The notes beneath the pieces are model-generated. The model was given only the letters and a program-made list of their open reading frames with translations. It made no database searches and was not told the DNA's origin. Positions 14,439 to 23,866 of a stretch of 64,000 nt of DNA are shown here, one piece after another (within the stretch, counting starts at the first letter, position 1; each line of letters begins with the position of its first letter). The DNA is taken from the NCBI RefSeq assembly GCF_002024505.1, contig NZ_CP019402.1, positions 4,092,001 to 4,156,000 on the forward strand. Direction: 5' to 3'. The DNA is from Plantibacter flavus (GTDB lineage Bacteria; Actinomycetota; Actinomycetes; Actinomycetales; Microbacteriaceae). The position numbers and the translations under genes were made by a program.

Positions 14439-15818
14439 CTACATCCCCGGCGCCATGTCCGCGAAGCGGCTGAAGTGCCCGTGGAAACCGACGGTGATCG
14501 TGCGCGTCGGTCCGTTCCGGTGCTTGGCGATGATCAGGTCGGCCTCGCCGGCTCGCGGGCTGTCCTTCTCGTACGCGGACTCGCGGTGCAGGAGGACCAC
14601 CATGTCGGCGTCCTGCTCGATCGAGCCCGACTCACGGAGGTCGGAAAGCGCCGGCATCTTGTCGGCCCGCTGCTCAGCACCACGGTTCAGCTGCGACAGC
14701 GCGATGACGGGGACCTGGAGCTCCTTCGCCATGAGCTTCAGCGCACGGGAGAACTCCGAGACCTCCTGCTGACGGCTCTCGACACGCTTACCGGACGTCA
14801 GCAGCTGCAGGTAGTCGATGACGACCATCTTCAGGCCCACACGCTGCTTGAGTCGACGGCACTTCGCACGGATCTCGACGAGCGTCATGTTCGGGCTGTC
14901 GTCGATGTAGAGCGGAGCGTCGTTGATGCGTCCGCGCACCTGCGCGATTTTCGTCCAGTCCTGCGAGTCGACGGTTCCCTTACGCATGAGCTGCAGCGGC
15001 ACGGACGCCTCAGCACTCATGAGACGCATTGCGATCTCACTGCGCCCCATCTCGAGCGAGAAGAAGATCGACGGCTGGTTGTAGTGGACCGAGGCGGCAC
15101 GGGCGAAGTCGAGCGCGAGCGTGGACTTACCGATAGCGGGTCGGGCGGCGACGATGATGAGCTGACCCGGGTGCAGCCCGTTCGTCAGTTCGTCGAGCTC
15201 GCGGAAGCCCGTCGGCACGCCGGTCATGGAACCGTCGGTGTGCTTGGCGGCCTCGATCTCGTCGATCGCCGCACTCACCGCGTCGGTCAGCGGGACATAG
15301 TCCTCGACCTCCTGGTTGCCCGAGACGGCGTAGATCTCGGCCTGAGCGGAGTTGACGAGCTCGACGGCCTCACCCTCGGCGGCGTACCCCATCTGCACGA
15401 TGCGGGTGCCGGCCTCGACGAGACGACGCAGCAGTGCGCGCTCCGCGACGATGCGGGCGTAGTAGCCGGCGTTCGCCGCGGTCGGCACGAGACTCGTCAG
15501 CGTGTGGAGGTAGTCCGCGCCACCGGCACGGGACAGCTCACCCGTCTTGACGAGCTCGTCGGTCACGGTGATGACGTCGGTGGGCTCACCGTGCGAGTAC
15601 AGCGTCAGCAGGGCGTCGTAGATGACCTCGTGCTTGGGGATGTAGAAGTCCACACCACGGAGCGTCTCGACCACATCGGCGACCGCGTCCTTCGACAGCA
15701 GCATGCCGCCGAGTGCACTCTGCTCGGCGAGGAGGTCGTGCGGAGGGACCCGCTCGTTGCCGCGCGGCTCGTCGTACGAACCGCCACCTTCGGAGCGGTT
15801 GAGGTGAGCGATCGACAA
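14439..15818 (-). CDS. dnaB: replicative DNA helicase DnaB
   Basis: 459 residues. The N-terminal DnaG-interacting domain (PPHDLLAEQSALGGMLL) is followed by the RecA-like ATPase: Walker A AARPAIGKST, FFSLEMG, Walker B LKMVVIDYLQLL, and the arginine-finger/LSQLNRG region. TTG 15818 (LSIAHLNRSEGG) has AAGGGA upstream and fits the family's usual N-terminus. It unwinds the fork as a hexamer. The stop codon is TAG at 14441-14439 and is part of the element's CTACA duplication, so the insertion leaves the gene intact but removes its native 3' flank. Confidence 0.95.
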   Translation of the reverse strand: MSIAHLNRSEGGGSYDEPRGNERVPPHDLLAEQSALGGMLLSKDAVADVVETLRGVDFYIPKHEVIYDALLTLYSHGEPTDVITVTDELVKTGELSRAGGADYLHTLTSLVPTAANAGYYARIVAERALLRRLVEAGTRIVQMGYAAEGEAVELVNSAQAEIYAVSGNQEVEDYVPLTDAVSAAIDEIEAAKHTDGSMTGVPTGFRELDELTNGLHPGQLIIVAARPAIGKSTLALDFARAASVHYNQPSIFFSLEMGRSEIAMRLMSAEASVPLQLMRKGTVDSQDWTKIAQVRGRINDAPLYIDDSPNMTLVEIRAKCRRLKQRVGLKMVVIDYLQLLTSGKRVESRQQEVSEFSRALKLMAKELQVPVIALSQLNRGAEQRADKMPALSDLRESGSIEQDADMVVLLHRESAYEKDSPRAGEADLIIAKHRNGPTRTITVGFHGHFSRFADMAPGM

Positions 15819-16292
15819 GTGGACATCCCTTCTCGATGTTGACTCGGGTGGTGCGGGTGATGACGACTCAGGTGTAGCAGGAACGTGCGACACGCACGGG
15901 CCCTGCGGGGCGCCCACGGGCTACGGACGAGGGCTGCTCAGCCTGCTCGCCCGGCTGTTCCGAGACGCCGATGACTCACGATAGAGCCACTCGTCTCCAC
16001 AACCAACTCTGCCTGTGTATAACTCTGTGGAGAGATCGGGGGAAACGCCGCGTGTCGTGTGCACAAGCTGTGGGAAACCCTGTGGAGAGAGAAGTTTTTC
16101 CGCCAGTCAATACCGTCCTGACCAGGAGATTCTGATTCCACAGGCTGTGTGTGGAAAGTTCTTTCGATCCTGTGTCGAACGTTGAGGAGAACGGGGGTCA
16201 CCTGTGTACAACTTGCTTGACTCCGAGGGCGAAACGGGTGTAACACGCGGACGCCGAGACGACACTCCACCCCCGTTCTGGGCACAGAAAAA
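15819..16292. promoter_or_regulatory. dnaB upstream region with DnaA-box-like cluster
   Basis: About 470 bases without a gene. TGTGTATAA (16014), TGTGCACAA (16058) and TGTGTACAA (16203) each differ by one base from TGTGGATAA or TGTGGACAA. Several TGTGGAGAG/TGTGGGAAA relatives lie between them, all on the same strand. It may be a DnaA-responsive promoter or titration site. Confidence 0.45.
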
Positions 16293-16330
16293 CGCGATGG
16301 CGGCAGACCTCTCGGTCCACCGCCATCGCG
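16293..16330 (-). terminator. intrinsic terminator of the rpsF-ssb-rpsR-rplI operon
   Basis: CGCGATGGCGG (16293-16303) pairs with CCGCCATCGCG (16320-16330). On the minus strand the stem is followed by TTTTTCTG, a classic T-tract, 58 bases after the rplI stop. Confidence 0.85.
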
Positions 16331-16387
16331 CTCATCACGACGTGCATGAGGCGCCGGACCCGAGGGCCCGACACCGCACGGCGGGTG

Positions 16388-16840
16388 CTACTTGGCCGCG
16401 ACCACCTGAAGGGTGATCGTGGCGACGATCTCGTCGCGGAGGCTGATGGTGGCCTCGTGCTCGCCGACGTACTTGATCGGGGTGTGGATCTCGATCTTGC
16501 GCTTGTCGACCTCGCCCAGCCCGGCTTCCGCCACTGCCTTCGCGATGTCGGCAGGCTTCACGGAACCGAACAGACGGCCTTCGCCACCCGTCTTGACCGT
16601 GAGCTTGACCTTGGTGGCCTGGAGGCGAGCCTTCAGGTCCTGGGCCTCTTCGATCGTGGCGTGCTCGCGCGCAGCGCGGGCCGACTTGATCTGCTCGACC
16701 TGCTTCTCGCCACCGCGGGTCCACGGGGTCGCGAAACCCTGGGGCACGAGGAAGTTGCGGGCGTAGCCGTTCTTGACGTCGATGACGTCACCAGCGGAGC
16801 CGAGGCCGGAGACCTCGTGCGTCAGAATAACTTTCGACAT
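16388..16840 (-). CDS. rplI: 50S ribosomal protein bL9
   Basis: 150 residues, the usual length. Typical N-terminal domain ([28 protein letters not shown]), long connecting helix and C-terminal rRNA-binding domain. Last gene of the rpsF-ssb-rpsR-rplI operon, 12 bases after rpsR. Confidence 0.98.
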   Translation of the reverse strand: MSKVILTHEVSGLGSAGDVIDVKNGYARNFLVPQGFATPWTRGGEKQVEQIKSARAAREHATIEEAQDLKARLQATKVKLTVKTGGEGRLFGSVKPADIAKAVAEAGLGEVDKRKIEIHTPIKYVGEHEATISLRDEIVATITLQVVAAK

Positions 16841-16852
16841 GTGCGGCGCCTC

Positions 16853-17116
16853 CTAGCGGCCAGAGCCGGCGTAGGGCAGGAGCGCCATCTCGCGTGCGTT
16901 CTTGACCGCACGTGCGATGAGTCGCTGCTCCTGGACGTTGACACCGGTGATACGACGAGCACGGATCTTTCCCCGCTCGGAGATGAATTTGCGAAGCGTG
17001 GCGACATCCTTGTAATCGATGACACCGACGCGGATCGCCTTCGCGGGAGCGACGTTCTTGCCGCCCTTAGCACCGCGGGCAGGCTTGCGGCGGTCGCCGC
17101 TCGACTTTCCAGCCAT
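16853..17116 (-). CDS. rpsR: 30S ribosomal protein bS18
   Basis: 87 residues with a basic N-terminal tail and the conserved [18 protein letters not shown] then RARRITG core. There are no Cys residues, so it is the zinc-free form. Sits between ssb and rplI. Confidence 0.98.
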   Translation of the reverse strand: MAGKSSGDRRKPARGAKGGKNVAPAKAIRVGVIDYKDVATLRKFISERGKIRARRITGVNVQEQRLIARAVKNAREMALLPYAGSGR

Positions 17117-17181
17117 GGTTGTTCCTTTGCGTGTGAATGGAGTGATCGGCTAGCCGGCAGAACCGGACCGATCGAATCTGT

Positions 17182-17703
17182 TTAGAAGGGGGTCTCGTCG
17201 CTGTAGCTGCCCGGAGTGTTCCAGGCATCCGCACCGCCGTTGCCGCCGGAAGCTGCGGGTGCGCTCTGAGCCCAGGGCTCGTTCTGCTGCACCTGCGGAG
17301 CTCCGCCGCCGCGCTGCTGACCACCGCCGCCGCCACCCGAGGGTGCACGGCTGATGGTCGCGGTCGCGTACCGGAGCGAAGGGCCGATCTCGTCGACTTC
17401 GAGTTCCATCGAAGTCCGCTTCTCGCCTTCCTTCGTCTCGTAGGAACGCTGCTTGAGACGCCCGGTCGCGATGACGCGGCTTCCCTTGGTGAGCGATCCG
17501 GCCACGTGCTCGGCGAATTCACGCCAAACGCTCGCGCGCAGGAACAGCGCTTCGCCATCCTTCCATTCGTTCGTCGCGCGATCGAAGTTGCGCGGCGTGG
17601 AAGCGATGGTGAAGTTGGCGACAGCCAGGCCGTTCTGCGTGAAACGCAGTTCCGGATCGCTGGTCAGGTTGCCCACCACGGTGATGACGGTCTCGCCGGC
17701 CAT
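17182..17703 (-). CDS. ssb: single-stranded DNA-binding protein
   Basis: 173 residues. OB fold in the first ~110 residues ([32 protein letters not shown]), then a Gly/Gln-rich linker and an acidic SYSDETPF tip that recruits partner proteins. It follows rpsF by 5 bases; such linkage is standard in actinobacteria. Confidence 0.97.
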   Translation of the reverse strand: MAGETVITVVGNLTSDPELRFTQNGLAVANFTIASTPRNFDRATNEWKDGEALFLRASVWREFAEHVAGSLTKGSRVIATGRLKQRSYETKEGEKRTSMELEVDEIGPSLRYATATISRAPSGGGGGGQQRGGGAPQVQQNEPWAQSAPAASGGNGGADAWNTPGSYSDETPF

Positions 17704-17708
17704 GAGCC

Positions 17709-18137
17709 CTAGGCTTCCTTGGTCTCAGCCGCAGCCGGAGCCGCGTCTGCCTTGGGAGCCGCGGCGACAGCAGCAGCGGGCTTGGCGGCAGCCTTGCGGG
17801 CGGCCTTCTCTTCGCTGCGCTTCGTCTCGGTGGCGACCTGAGCGATGGCCTCTTCGGCACGCAGCACCTTGGTGCGCATGACGGCCTCGGAGAGCTTCAG
17901 CTGACGGTCGAGCTCCTGCGTGGCAGTGCTCGTCGCAGTGAAGTCCACGACGGCGTAGATGCCTTCGGTCTTCTTGTTGATCTCGTAAGCGAGACGACGA
18001 CGGCCCCAGATGTCGACCTTGTCGATGGTTCCACCATCGTTGCGGATGACGTTGAGGAACTTGTCGAGGCTCGGTGCAACCGTGCGCTCGTCAATCTCGG
18101 GGTCGAGGATGACCATGAGTTCGTACTGATGCGTCAC
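17709..18137 (-). CDS. rpsF: 30S ribosomal protein bS6
   Basis: 142 residues. Core [27 protein letters not shown] and GIYAVVDF are typical, followed by a long Ala/Lys-rich tail common in actinobacteria. GTG 18137 lies 6 bases after GGAGGTGGG; the frame is open further upstream but this start matches the family N-terminus. First gene of the operon. Confidence 0.97.
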   Translation of the reverse strand: MTHQYELMVILDPEIDERTVAPSLDKFLNVIRNDGGTIDKVDIWGRRRLAYEINKKTEGIYAVVDFTATSTATQELDRQLKLSEAVMRTKVLRAEEAIAQVATETKRSEEKAARKAAAKPAAAVAAAPKADAAPAAAETKEA

Positions 18138-18320
18138 TAACCCACCTCCTTCGGACTCGAACGGCCACAGACTTTCTGTGGCAGGAGGGTGTAAGCATCG
18201 TTGCGATCGGGCGAGAACAGAGCGGACGCACCCGGGCAACCTTCACAGCGTACCGGACGGGAGCCCGGACCGCCACCGCGGGCCTGTCGCGGAGCCGCCA
18301 CGCATGGGATGCTGGACCCG

Positions 18321-19628
18321 ATGAGCAGCCCAGCCAGCCGACAGCGCGCCGACCGACTGATCGGTCTCGATCTCGCGCGCTTCCTCGCCCTCATCGGCAT
18401 GATGGCCACGCACGTGTGGGCGTTCGACATCGCCACCGGCGGGCACACGCCGATCACGGAGGTGTTGTCGGGCAAGGCCGCTGCACTGTTCGCCGTGCTG
18501 GCCGGCATCGGGATCGTCCTCACGAGCCGGCGAGACCTCGCCGCCGGATCCCCCGCCGCCGCGCGCCTCAATCTCTTCGGCCGCGGCTTCGCCCTACTCG
18601 TCCTCGGCCTCACCCTCGGCGTCCTGCCCGGCGGTATCTACGTGATCATCGCCTACTACGGTGTGACCTTCTGGCTCGCGATCCCGGCCGTCACGTGGCG
18701 TCCGCGCACGCTGTTGATCGTCGCGGCCGTCTGGGCGGTGGTCTGGCCGATCTGCTCGCAGGCGCTCCGCATGCCGCTCAGCGGCGTCGACTCCCCCGAG
18801 ATCGGCAGTGCGTCCTGGTTCGACGTCTCGGGCGGTGGGTTCGCCCGAGGGTTGCTCCTCACCGGGGTGTACCCGGCGCTCACGTGGATCGTCTACGTCC
18901 TCGTCGGGATGGCGGTCGGCCGGCTGCTCATGGATGCGCGGGCGGACGGGACCCTGCGACGGTTCGCACTCCGGCTCGCGGCGATCGGACTCGTCGTCGC
19001 CATCGCCGCGGACCGCCTCGCCGCCCTGCTCCTCGGTCCCGTCGGCGGCGTGCAGGGCATCGCGCGCGCCTGGACCGGCGGGCTCGAACCCGATCCGACG
19101 ACGATCACCGCCGTCGACGACGCCCTCGCCGAGGGGATGTACGGCACGAGCCCCACGGAGTCCTTCTGGTGGCTCGTCGCCCGCGCCCCGCACTCGGGCA
19201 CCACGCTCGACCTCGTCTTCACGATCGGGATCGCGGCGGTCGTCATCGGCCTGTGCCTGGCACTCGGCACGGTCCTGAACCGCGGCTGGTCGCTCGCACT
19301 CCTGCCGGCGACCGGCGCCGGGGCCGCTCCGCTCACCGTCTACTCGGCGCACGTCTTCATGGCGTCGGTGGGCGCCTTGATCGCCGCGATCGCCGGGACG
19401 TATGCGGACACGGCGTGGTTGATCTCGAGCCCACAGCTCTGGGTCGTCCACGTCGCCGGCGCGCTCCTCCTCGGCTGGATCATCGCCCTCACCAAGCGTC
19501 GCGGACCGCTCGAGACACTGGTCCACGCTGCCGGCCGTGCACTCACGGTCGCCGCGAACCGCCCTGGTCGGACGCCCGCGACGATGACGCCCGTGCCCGA
19601 ACCGCACGGAACACCGCACGTACGATGA
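18321..19628 (+). CDS. heparan-alpha-glucosaminide acetyltransferase-like / DUF418-type membrane protein
   Basis: 435 residues with about ten membrane spans. The opening RLIGLDLARFLALIGMMATHVW is the signature of the DUF1624/acyltransferase-like family, with conserved Asp and His in the first span. Members may move acyl groups across the membrane onto sugars or cell-wall parts. ATG 18309 is an alternative start. Divergent from rpsF. The downstream gene overlaps its stop (ATGA), so the two form an operon. Confidence 0.8.
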   Translation: MSSPASRQRADRLIGLDLARFLALIGMMATHVWAFDIATGGHTPITEVLSGKAAALFAVLAGIGIVLTSRRDLAAGSPAAARLNLFGRGFALLVLGLTLGVLPGGIYVIIAYYGVTFWLAIPAVTWRPRTLLIVAAVWAVVWPICSQALRMPLSGVDSPEIGSASWFDVSGGGFARGLLLTGVYPALTWIVYVLVGMAVGRLLMDARADGTLRRFALRLAAIGLVVAIAADRLAALLLGPVGGVQGIARAWTGGLEPDPTTITAVDDALAEGMYGTSPTESFWWLVARAPHSGTTLDLVFTIGIAAVVIGLCLALGTVLNRGWSLALLPATGAGAAPLTVYSAHVFMASVGALIAAIAGTYADTAWLISSPQLWVVHVAGALLLGWIIALTKRRGPLETLVHAAGRALTVAANRPGRTPATMTPVPEPHGTPHVR

Positions 19629-20728
19629 CCGGTCCGATGACGCGAACCTCGACGCTGGACACGCGACCGCTCACGGAACGGATCGACCGACGCGCGCTCC
19701 GCGAGTACCGCACGGGCCTCCCGGGCGAGGTCCGTCCACCACTCATGGCGGCGATCTGGCCCGCCGTCGTGCTGGCGGTTCTGCCGATCTTCTTCCTCTC
19801 CGCCTGGTGGTTCGTACTCGAAGACGGCTCGATGCCGGATGAACCCTTGGACTGGTCGGCCCTGATCCTCCTGCCCTACCTCGCGCTGCCCGTCGGCATG
19901 CTCGTCCTGCTGGTGCGCACGGTCCGACGACGCAGCGGCGTGCGTCAGTACCGGCTGGACCGATTCGCTCGGGCGAACGGCCTGGGCTACCGACCGATCG
20001 CCGTTCCCGTGGCGCTGCCCGGGCTGATCTTCACCATGGGTGGGACGAGCGTGGCCAGGGACCTCGTCTGGCGCGACGGCAGGTCGCCGCTGTCGGTCGC
20101 GAACCTGGAGACGACCATCGGCTCGGGGCGGAACCGGAAGGTGCACCGCTGGGGTTACGTGGCCCTTCGGCTGCCGGTGGCGCTCCCCCACATCGTCCTG
20201 GACGCCGTCGGCAACAACTCACTCCTGCACCCGAGGCTCCCAGTCACGTTCACGAAGGACCAACGGCTGCGGCTCGAAGGCGACTTCGACCGCCACTTCG
20301 AGCTGTACTGCCCGCGCGGGTACGAGACGGACGCCCTCTACCTCTTCACGCCCGACATCATGGCGAGGTTCATCGACACCGTCGCCGAACTCGATGTCGA
20401 GATCGTCGACGACCACCTCTTCCTCTACTCACCCAGAGACCTCTCGACCCTCGACCCCGAGGTGTGGACGTGGCTGATGTCGGTCGTCTACATCCTGACC
20501 GAACGCATCGCGCAATGGGATCGCTGGCGGGATCGCCGACTGGAACCGGTCGACGCGGCGACGATGGCGGCTTCGTTCCCACTGATCCGTCCACCACGAG
20601 GAGTGGCACGGCAGGGAAGACGCCTGTCCCGTCGGACGGAATGGTGGTGGCTCATCGGTCTGGCCCTCGGCGTCTACGGCTGGTACCTCATCATCACCGA
20701 CGCCGTCCGGGCGATCACCGGCGGCTGA
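19625..20728 (+). CDS. membrane protein of unknown function, coupled to the acyltransferase-like gene
   Basis: 367 residues. Two spans at about 42-62 and 75-95, a large cytoplasmic domain (about 100-325) with beta-rich sequence, and a final span (about 338-358). It resembles actinobacterial membrane proteins of the DUF3137 sort in layout, without a clear motif. ATG 19625 overlaps the previous TGA by four bases. A palindrome at 20741 follows. Confidence 0.7.
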   Translation: MTGPMTRTSTLDTRPLTERIDRRALREYRTGLPGEVRPPLMAAIWPAVVLAVLPIFFLSAWWFVLEDGSMPDEPLDWSALILLPYLALPVGMLVLLVRTVRRRSGVRQYRLDRFARANGLGYRPIAVPVALPGLIFTMGGTSVARDLVWRDGRSPLSVANLETTIGSGRNRKVHRWGYVALRLPVALPHIVLDAVGNNSLLHPRLPVTFTKDQRLRLEGDFDRHFELYCPRGYETDALYLFTPDIMARFIDTVAELDVEIVDDHLFLYSPRDLSTLDPEVWTWLMSVVYILTERIAQWDRWRDRRLEPVDAATMAASFPLIRPPRGVARQGRRLSRRTEWWWLIGLALGVYGWYLIITDAVRAITGG

Positions 20729-20740
20729 ACCCCCCATCCC

Positions 20741-20809
20741 AGCCCGCGAACTGTCACGTCGGAACAGTGCGGGCCGCGCACACCCACATCAACTGACAGT
20801 TCGCGGGCT
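20741..20809. repeat. REP-like palindrome, copy 1
   Basis: AGCCCGCGAACTGTCA (20741-20756) pairs perfectly with 20794-20809. Between them a smaller hairpin GTGCG...CGCAC. It lies between two convergent genes, so it can end both transcripts. Confidence 0.75.
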
Positions 20810-21062
20810 AGGGGGCGAGGAAGGCCGCGGCGAGCATCGCCGCCGTCCCGCCGATGCAGATCGTGCCGATCGCGACGGCCCCCATGAAGATGCCGACGAC
20901 GACGACCCAACCGGTGAGACAGCCGATCACCGCGCCGCCGGACTCGAGCAGGCTCGCGAGCGGTCGCTGGTCGTCCGGGGCCACCGCGTCACCGTCGGTC
21001 GGGCGGGCTCCAGCCGCCCAGGCGGGTCGGGTCGGGCGGGTCTGGACGTGTTCGACGGTCAT
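20808..21062 (-). CDS. small membrane protein
   Basis: 84 residues: a Pro/Arg/Ala-rich hydrophilic first half, then a Gly/Val-rich hydrophobic hairpin (about 42-84: GAVIGCLTGWVVVVGIFMG onward). ATG 21062 follows AAAGGATG. The protein ends at the membrane helix with no tail. Function unknown. Confidence 0.65.
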   Translation of the reverse strand: MTVEHVQTRPTRPAWAAGARPTDGDAVAPDDQRPLASLLESGGAVIGCLTGWVVVVGIFMGAVAIGTICIGGTAAMLAAAFLAP

Positions 21063-21124
21063 GGCGCATCCTTTCGAGGGCTGATGCACTCCATCCCACC
21101 GCCCGACCTGTTTCGCCAGCGTCA

Positions 21125-21193
21125 AGCTCGCGAACTGTCACCTCGGAACAGTGTGGGCCGCGCACACCCGCGTCACGTGACAGTTCGCGGGCT
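21125..21193. repeat. REP-like palindrome, copy 2
   Basis: AGCTCGCGAACTGTCAC (21125-21141) pairs with GTGACAGTTCGCGGGCT (21177-21193) with one wobble. Inner GTGTG...CACAC. It overlaps the stop codon of the polymerase gene and probably terminates it. Confidence 0.75.
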
Positions 21194-22913
21194 ACTTGGC
21201 GTCGGCGTAGGAGGTGACGACGGCGGTGGTGACCGGGAACTCGACCGGCGCGGTGCCGAAGATCAGGCGACCGGCCTCGGCCGCCGCCTCGCGCACGAGG
21301 GCGACGACCCGCTCGGTCTGGTGCTCGGGGCAGTGGACGACGATCTCGTCGTGGAGGAAGAAGACGAGGTGGGCCGACTCGGTGAGCGCGGCCGCCGGTC
21401 CGACCGTCTCTGCGGCGAGCGCCTGCAGCCGTGTCCGGAGGCCGGCCATCCAGCACAGCGCCCATTCGGCGGCGGTGCCCTGCACGACGAAGTTCCGGGT
21501 GAAACGACCCCAGCTCCGTGCCTCCATGCGGGCGCGCTGGGTCGCGGCGGCGTTCGCGCCCTCCATCGACGCGGCGGACTGGATCTCGCGCCAGGTCTCG
21601 CCGGGCAGCGGTGAGGTGCGGCCGAGCCGGGTGCTGACCCGTTCCCCGCGCTCCCCGGCACGGGCGGCGGCCTCGACGAACTCGATCGCCCGCGGGAACG
21701 CCCTCGTGAGCCGGGGCAGGAGGCGCCCGCTCTCCCCCGTCGTCGCGCCGTACATGGCACCGAGCATCGCGATCTTCGCATGTGGTCGGGTGTCGACCGC
21801 GCCGACGTCGACCATGCCCTGGTAGAGGTCGACGCCGCGTCCGGCATCGGCCATCGCGCGGTCGCCGGACATCGCCGTGAGGATCCGTGGTTCGAGCTGC
21901 GCGGCGTCGGCGACGACGAAACGCCAGCCGTCGTCCGCGAGGACGGCGCCGCGGACCTGGTGCGGGAGCTGGAGGGCACCGCCGCCGTCGGATGCCCAGC
22001 GGCCCGTGACGACTCCGCCGGGCACGTAGGTGGGGCGGAACCGTCCGTTCTTCACCCAGGTCTCGACCCACGTCCAACCGTTCGCGGTGAGGAGACGGGA
22101 CAGCTTCTTGTACCGGAGCAGCGGCTCGATGACGGGGTGCTCGATCTCCTGCAGCTCCCACTGCCGGGTGGAGGTCGCGTTGATGCCGGCACGCTGGAGC
22201 GCCTTGAGGAGCTCGCCAGGTGACTCGGGGCTGAGCTCCTGCACCCCGAGGGCGGCCTTGACCTCCTCGAGGACCGCGGCCAGCTTCGCCGGACGGACAC
22301 CGGGCGGCACCTTGGGGCCGAGGGCCTCAGCGAGGATGCGGTCGTGGGCCTCGGCGTCCCACGGGAGACCGGCGAAGGTCATCTCCGTGGCGATGAGGGC
22401 ACCGGCGGACTCGGCCGCGAGGAGGAGTCCGAGCTGCGAGCGTCCCTGCGGTGTCGCGCCGTCGACGGCGTCACGCTGGAGCGTGAACTCGGCGACGGGA
22501 TCGCGCTCGCCACCCGGGAGGTCGAGGTCGAAGAGGGTCCCGACGGCCTCCGCACGCTGAGCGACGCGCGGATCGAGGACCTCGTCCCACGGGCCGGCCG
22601 GAGCCATCGCGAGGGAAGAGTCGGCGGTGAAGGCGGCGTTGCGGAGGAGGTTGTGGGAGAGCCGGAGGTCGACGCAGCGGGCGACCCGGACACCCGCGGC
22701 GAGGAGCGCCGGGTACCAGAGCGTGGTGTCGTCCCACACCCAGCGCGGCGGGTTCGGCTCGGCTTCGAGACGCCGGACGAAGGCCGCGAGGTCGGCCCGC
22801 GGCATGGTGGTCTCGGAGACCCGAGGTGGCTCGCCGGATGGAGTGGGGCGGTCCTCGAGGTGCACGACGCGCACGCGGGCGCCGTCGAGCTGCTGGAGGA
22901 TGATGTGCACCAC
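21192..22913 (-). CDS. family A DNA polymerase lacking the 5'-nuclease (exonuclease/polymerase type)
   Basis: 573 residues. Polymerase motif A VVADAAQLEPRIL, motif B KIAMLGAMYG and motif C FLHDEIVVHC are all present, as is the RWASDGGGALQLP region. The first ~200 residues resemble a 3'-5' exonuclease domain, but its acidic DEDD residues are not all evident, so proofreading may be lost. The 5'-nuclease of PolI is absent. Such short PolA paralogues are common in actinobacteria and are linked to repair. GTG start at 22913. Confidence 0.85.
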   Translation of the reverse strand: MVHIILQQLDGARVRVVHLEDRPTPSGEPPRVSETTMPRADLAAFVRRLEAEPNPPRWVWDDTTLWYPALLAAGVRVARCVDLRLSHNLLRNAAFTADSSLAMAPAGPWDEVLDPRVAQRAEAVGTLFDLDLPGGERDPVAEFTLQRDAVDGATPQGRSQLGLLLAAESAGALIATEMTFAGLPWDAEAHDRILAEALGPKVPPGVRPAKLAAVLEEVKAALGVQELSPESPGELLKALQRAGINATSTRQWELQEIEHPVIEPLLRYKKLSRLLTANGWTWVETWVKNGRFRPTYVPGGVVTGRWASDGGGALQLPHQVRGAVLADDGWRFVVADAAQLEPRILTAMSGDRAMADAGRGVDLYQGMVDVGAVDTRPHAKIAMLGAMYGATTGESGRLLPRLTRAFPRAIEFVEAAARAGERGERVSTRLGRTSPLPGETWREIQSAASMEGANAAATQRARMEARSWGRFTRNFVVQGTAAEWALCWMAGLRTRLQALAAETVGPAAALTESAHLVFFLHDEIVVHCPEHQTERVVALVREAAAEAGRLIFGTAPVEFPVTTAVVTSYADAK

Positions 22914-22967
22914 CCCAGTCTGCCGTCACCCGCCGACCTCGCCCGACGCGCGCACTCGCTAGAGACA

Positions 22968-23006
22968 CGAGACCCGGACGGAATCACTCGTTCCATCCGG
23001 GTCTCG
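22968..23006. terminator. hairpin between the 23.1-kb gene pair and the polymerase gene
   Basis: CGAGACCCGGA-c-GGAA (22968-22983) pairs with TTCC-a-TCCGGGTCTCG (22991-23006) with one mismatch and a 7-base loop. Located after the minus-strand gene ending at 23086. Confidence 0.6.
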
Positions 23007-23085
23007 TACTCGTCAACGCAGCTACAGCGCACCGCTCCCGTCGGGCCAAACTACCTGGCTAGAGAAACCGCTGCGCCAGCGTGAT

Positions 23086-23298
23086 TCAACTGGCGCGTCG
23101 CCGTTTGTTGATCCAGCCGATGAGCCACCAGGCGGTAGCGAGCAGCCCCACAAGGAAGATCGCGCTCGCTAGGTAGTCCAACGGCCGGGCGCCACGGGCG
23201 ATCGCACCTAACAGCAGCGGAACGCCGCCGGCGAAACCGCCGGCGATGAGGGCGCGTCGCCTGCGCAAGGGTGGATGCAGGTTACGAGGGTCAGACAC
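23086..23298 (-). CDS. small two-span membrane protein
   Basis: 70 residues with an Arg-rich N-terminus and two hydrophobic spans (about 15-32 and 40-60), ending KRRRAS. GTG 23298 has AGGG at good distance; the GTG six bases earlier is too close to it. It overlaps the end of the secreted-protein gene by 8 bases, so the two are probably co-expressed, as seen for exported peptides and helper proteins. Confidence 0.65.
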   Translation of the reverse strand: MSDPRNLHPPLRRRRALIAGGFAGGVPLLLGAIARGARPLDYLASAIFLVGLLATAWWLIGWINKRRRAS

Positions 23299-23866
23299 GT
23301 ACACACCCTGCCGTCACACCGTTCAAGTAGATCTTCATCTCCTTCCCGTTCTGGCAGACGCCCCAGTTGGACAGGACAGCGAAAGCGATCGTGATGAGTC
23401 CGCCGACAACCAGACATGCTGCTCGTCCGACTCCAGGTATCGCGCAAATCGCGGCTCCGATCGCGAAGCCGCTCCCGCCGATGATGAGGTTCTGGTCGAG
23501 CGCGTTGAAGAGGACATACATGCCGCCGCCATCGATGCCGCCGCCAATTCGCGTCGATGGAGGGTCGACGAACGTGAGATCGAGGCCGGCGCCGAGACTG
23601 AAGGTGGTCGTCACGGTACCGCCCAGGAGTTCCTCCTGGAAGGGGACCGCGGCGGCTTTCAGCTCGACGAAGGCCTGCCGTACATCAGCCTCAGAGATGG
23701 ACGGCAAGGTTTCCGGCTTCACCGACTCCGCGGCCACGTTCTGAGCGCCTGCCTGGCTCGTTTGGTTCAGAACAGGCGCAGCTACGGCACCACCCCCGCC
23801 GCCGGCGACGACGGCCGTCGATACGACGAGTACAAGGACAGCACGAATCATCCACTTTGATTTCAT
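23291..23866 (-). CDS. secreted protein with Gly-rich hydrophobic C-terminal region
   Basis: 191 residues. Signal peptide: basic start, hydrophobic core VLVLVVSTAVVAGG, cleavage likely after AVAA. The middle is soluble; the last 80 residues are Gly/Ala/Ile-rich (IIGGSGFAIGAAICAIPGVG) with four Cys that could form two disulfides. The shape recalls pore-forming bacteriocins, but no family is recognised. ATG 23866 has GGAGCAGGGA just upstream. Codons and the AT-rich promoter differ from the neighbours. Confidence 0.65.
   Translation of the reverse strand: MKSKWMIRAVLVLVVSTAVVAGGGGGAVAAPVLNQTSQAGAQNVAAESVKPETLPSISEADVRQAFVELKAAAVPFQEELLGGTVTTTFSLGAGLDLTFVDPPSTRIGGGIDGGGMYVLFNALDQNLIIGGSGFAIGAAICAIPGVGRAACLVVGGLITIAFAVLSNWGVCQNGKEMKIYLNGVTAGCVRV

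Noticed and set aside
14475-15842. Plus-strand open frame opposite dnaB
   Set aside because: Antisense of a fully conserved dnaB gene with no recognisable domain.
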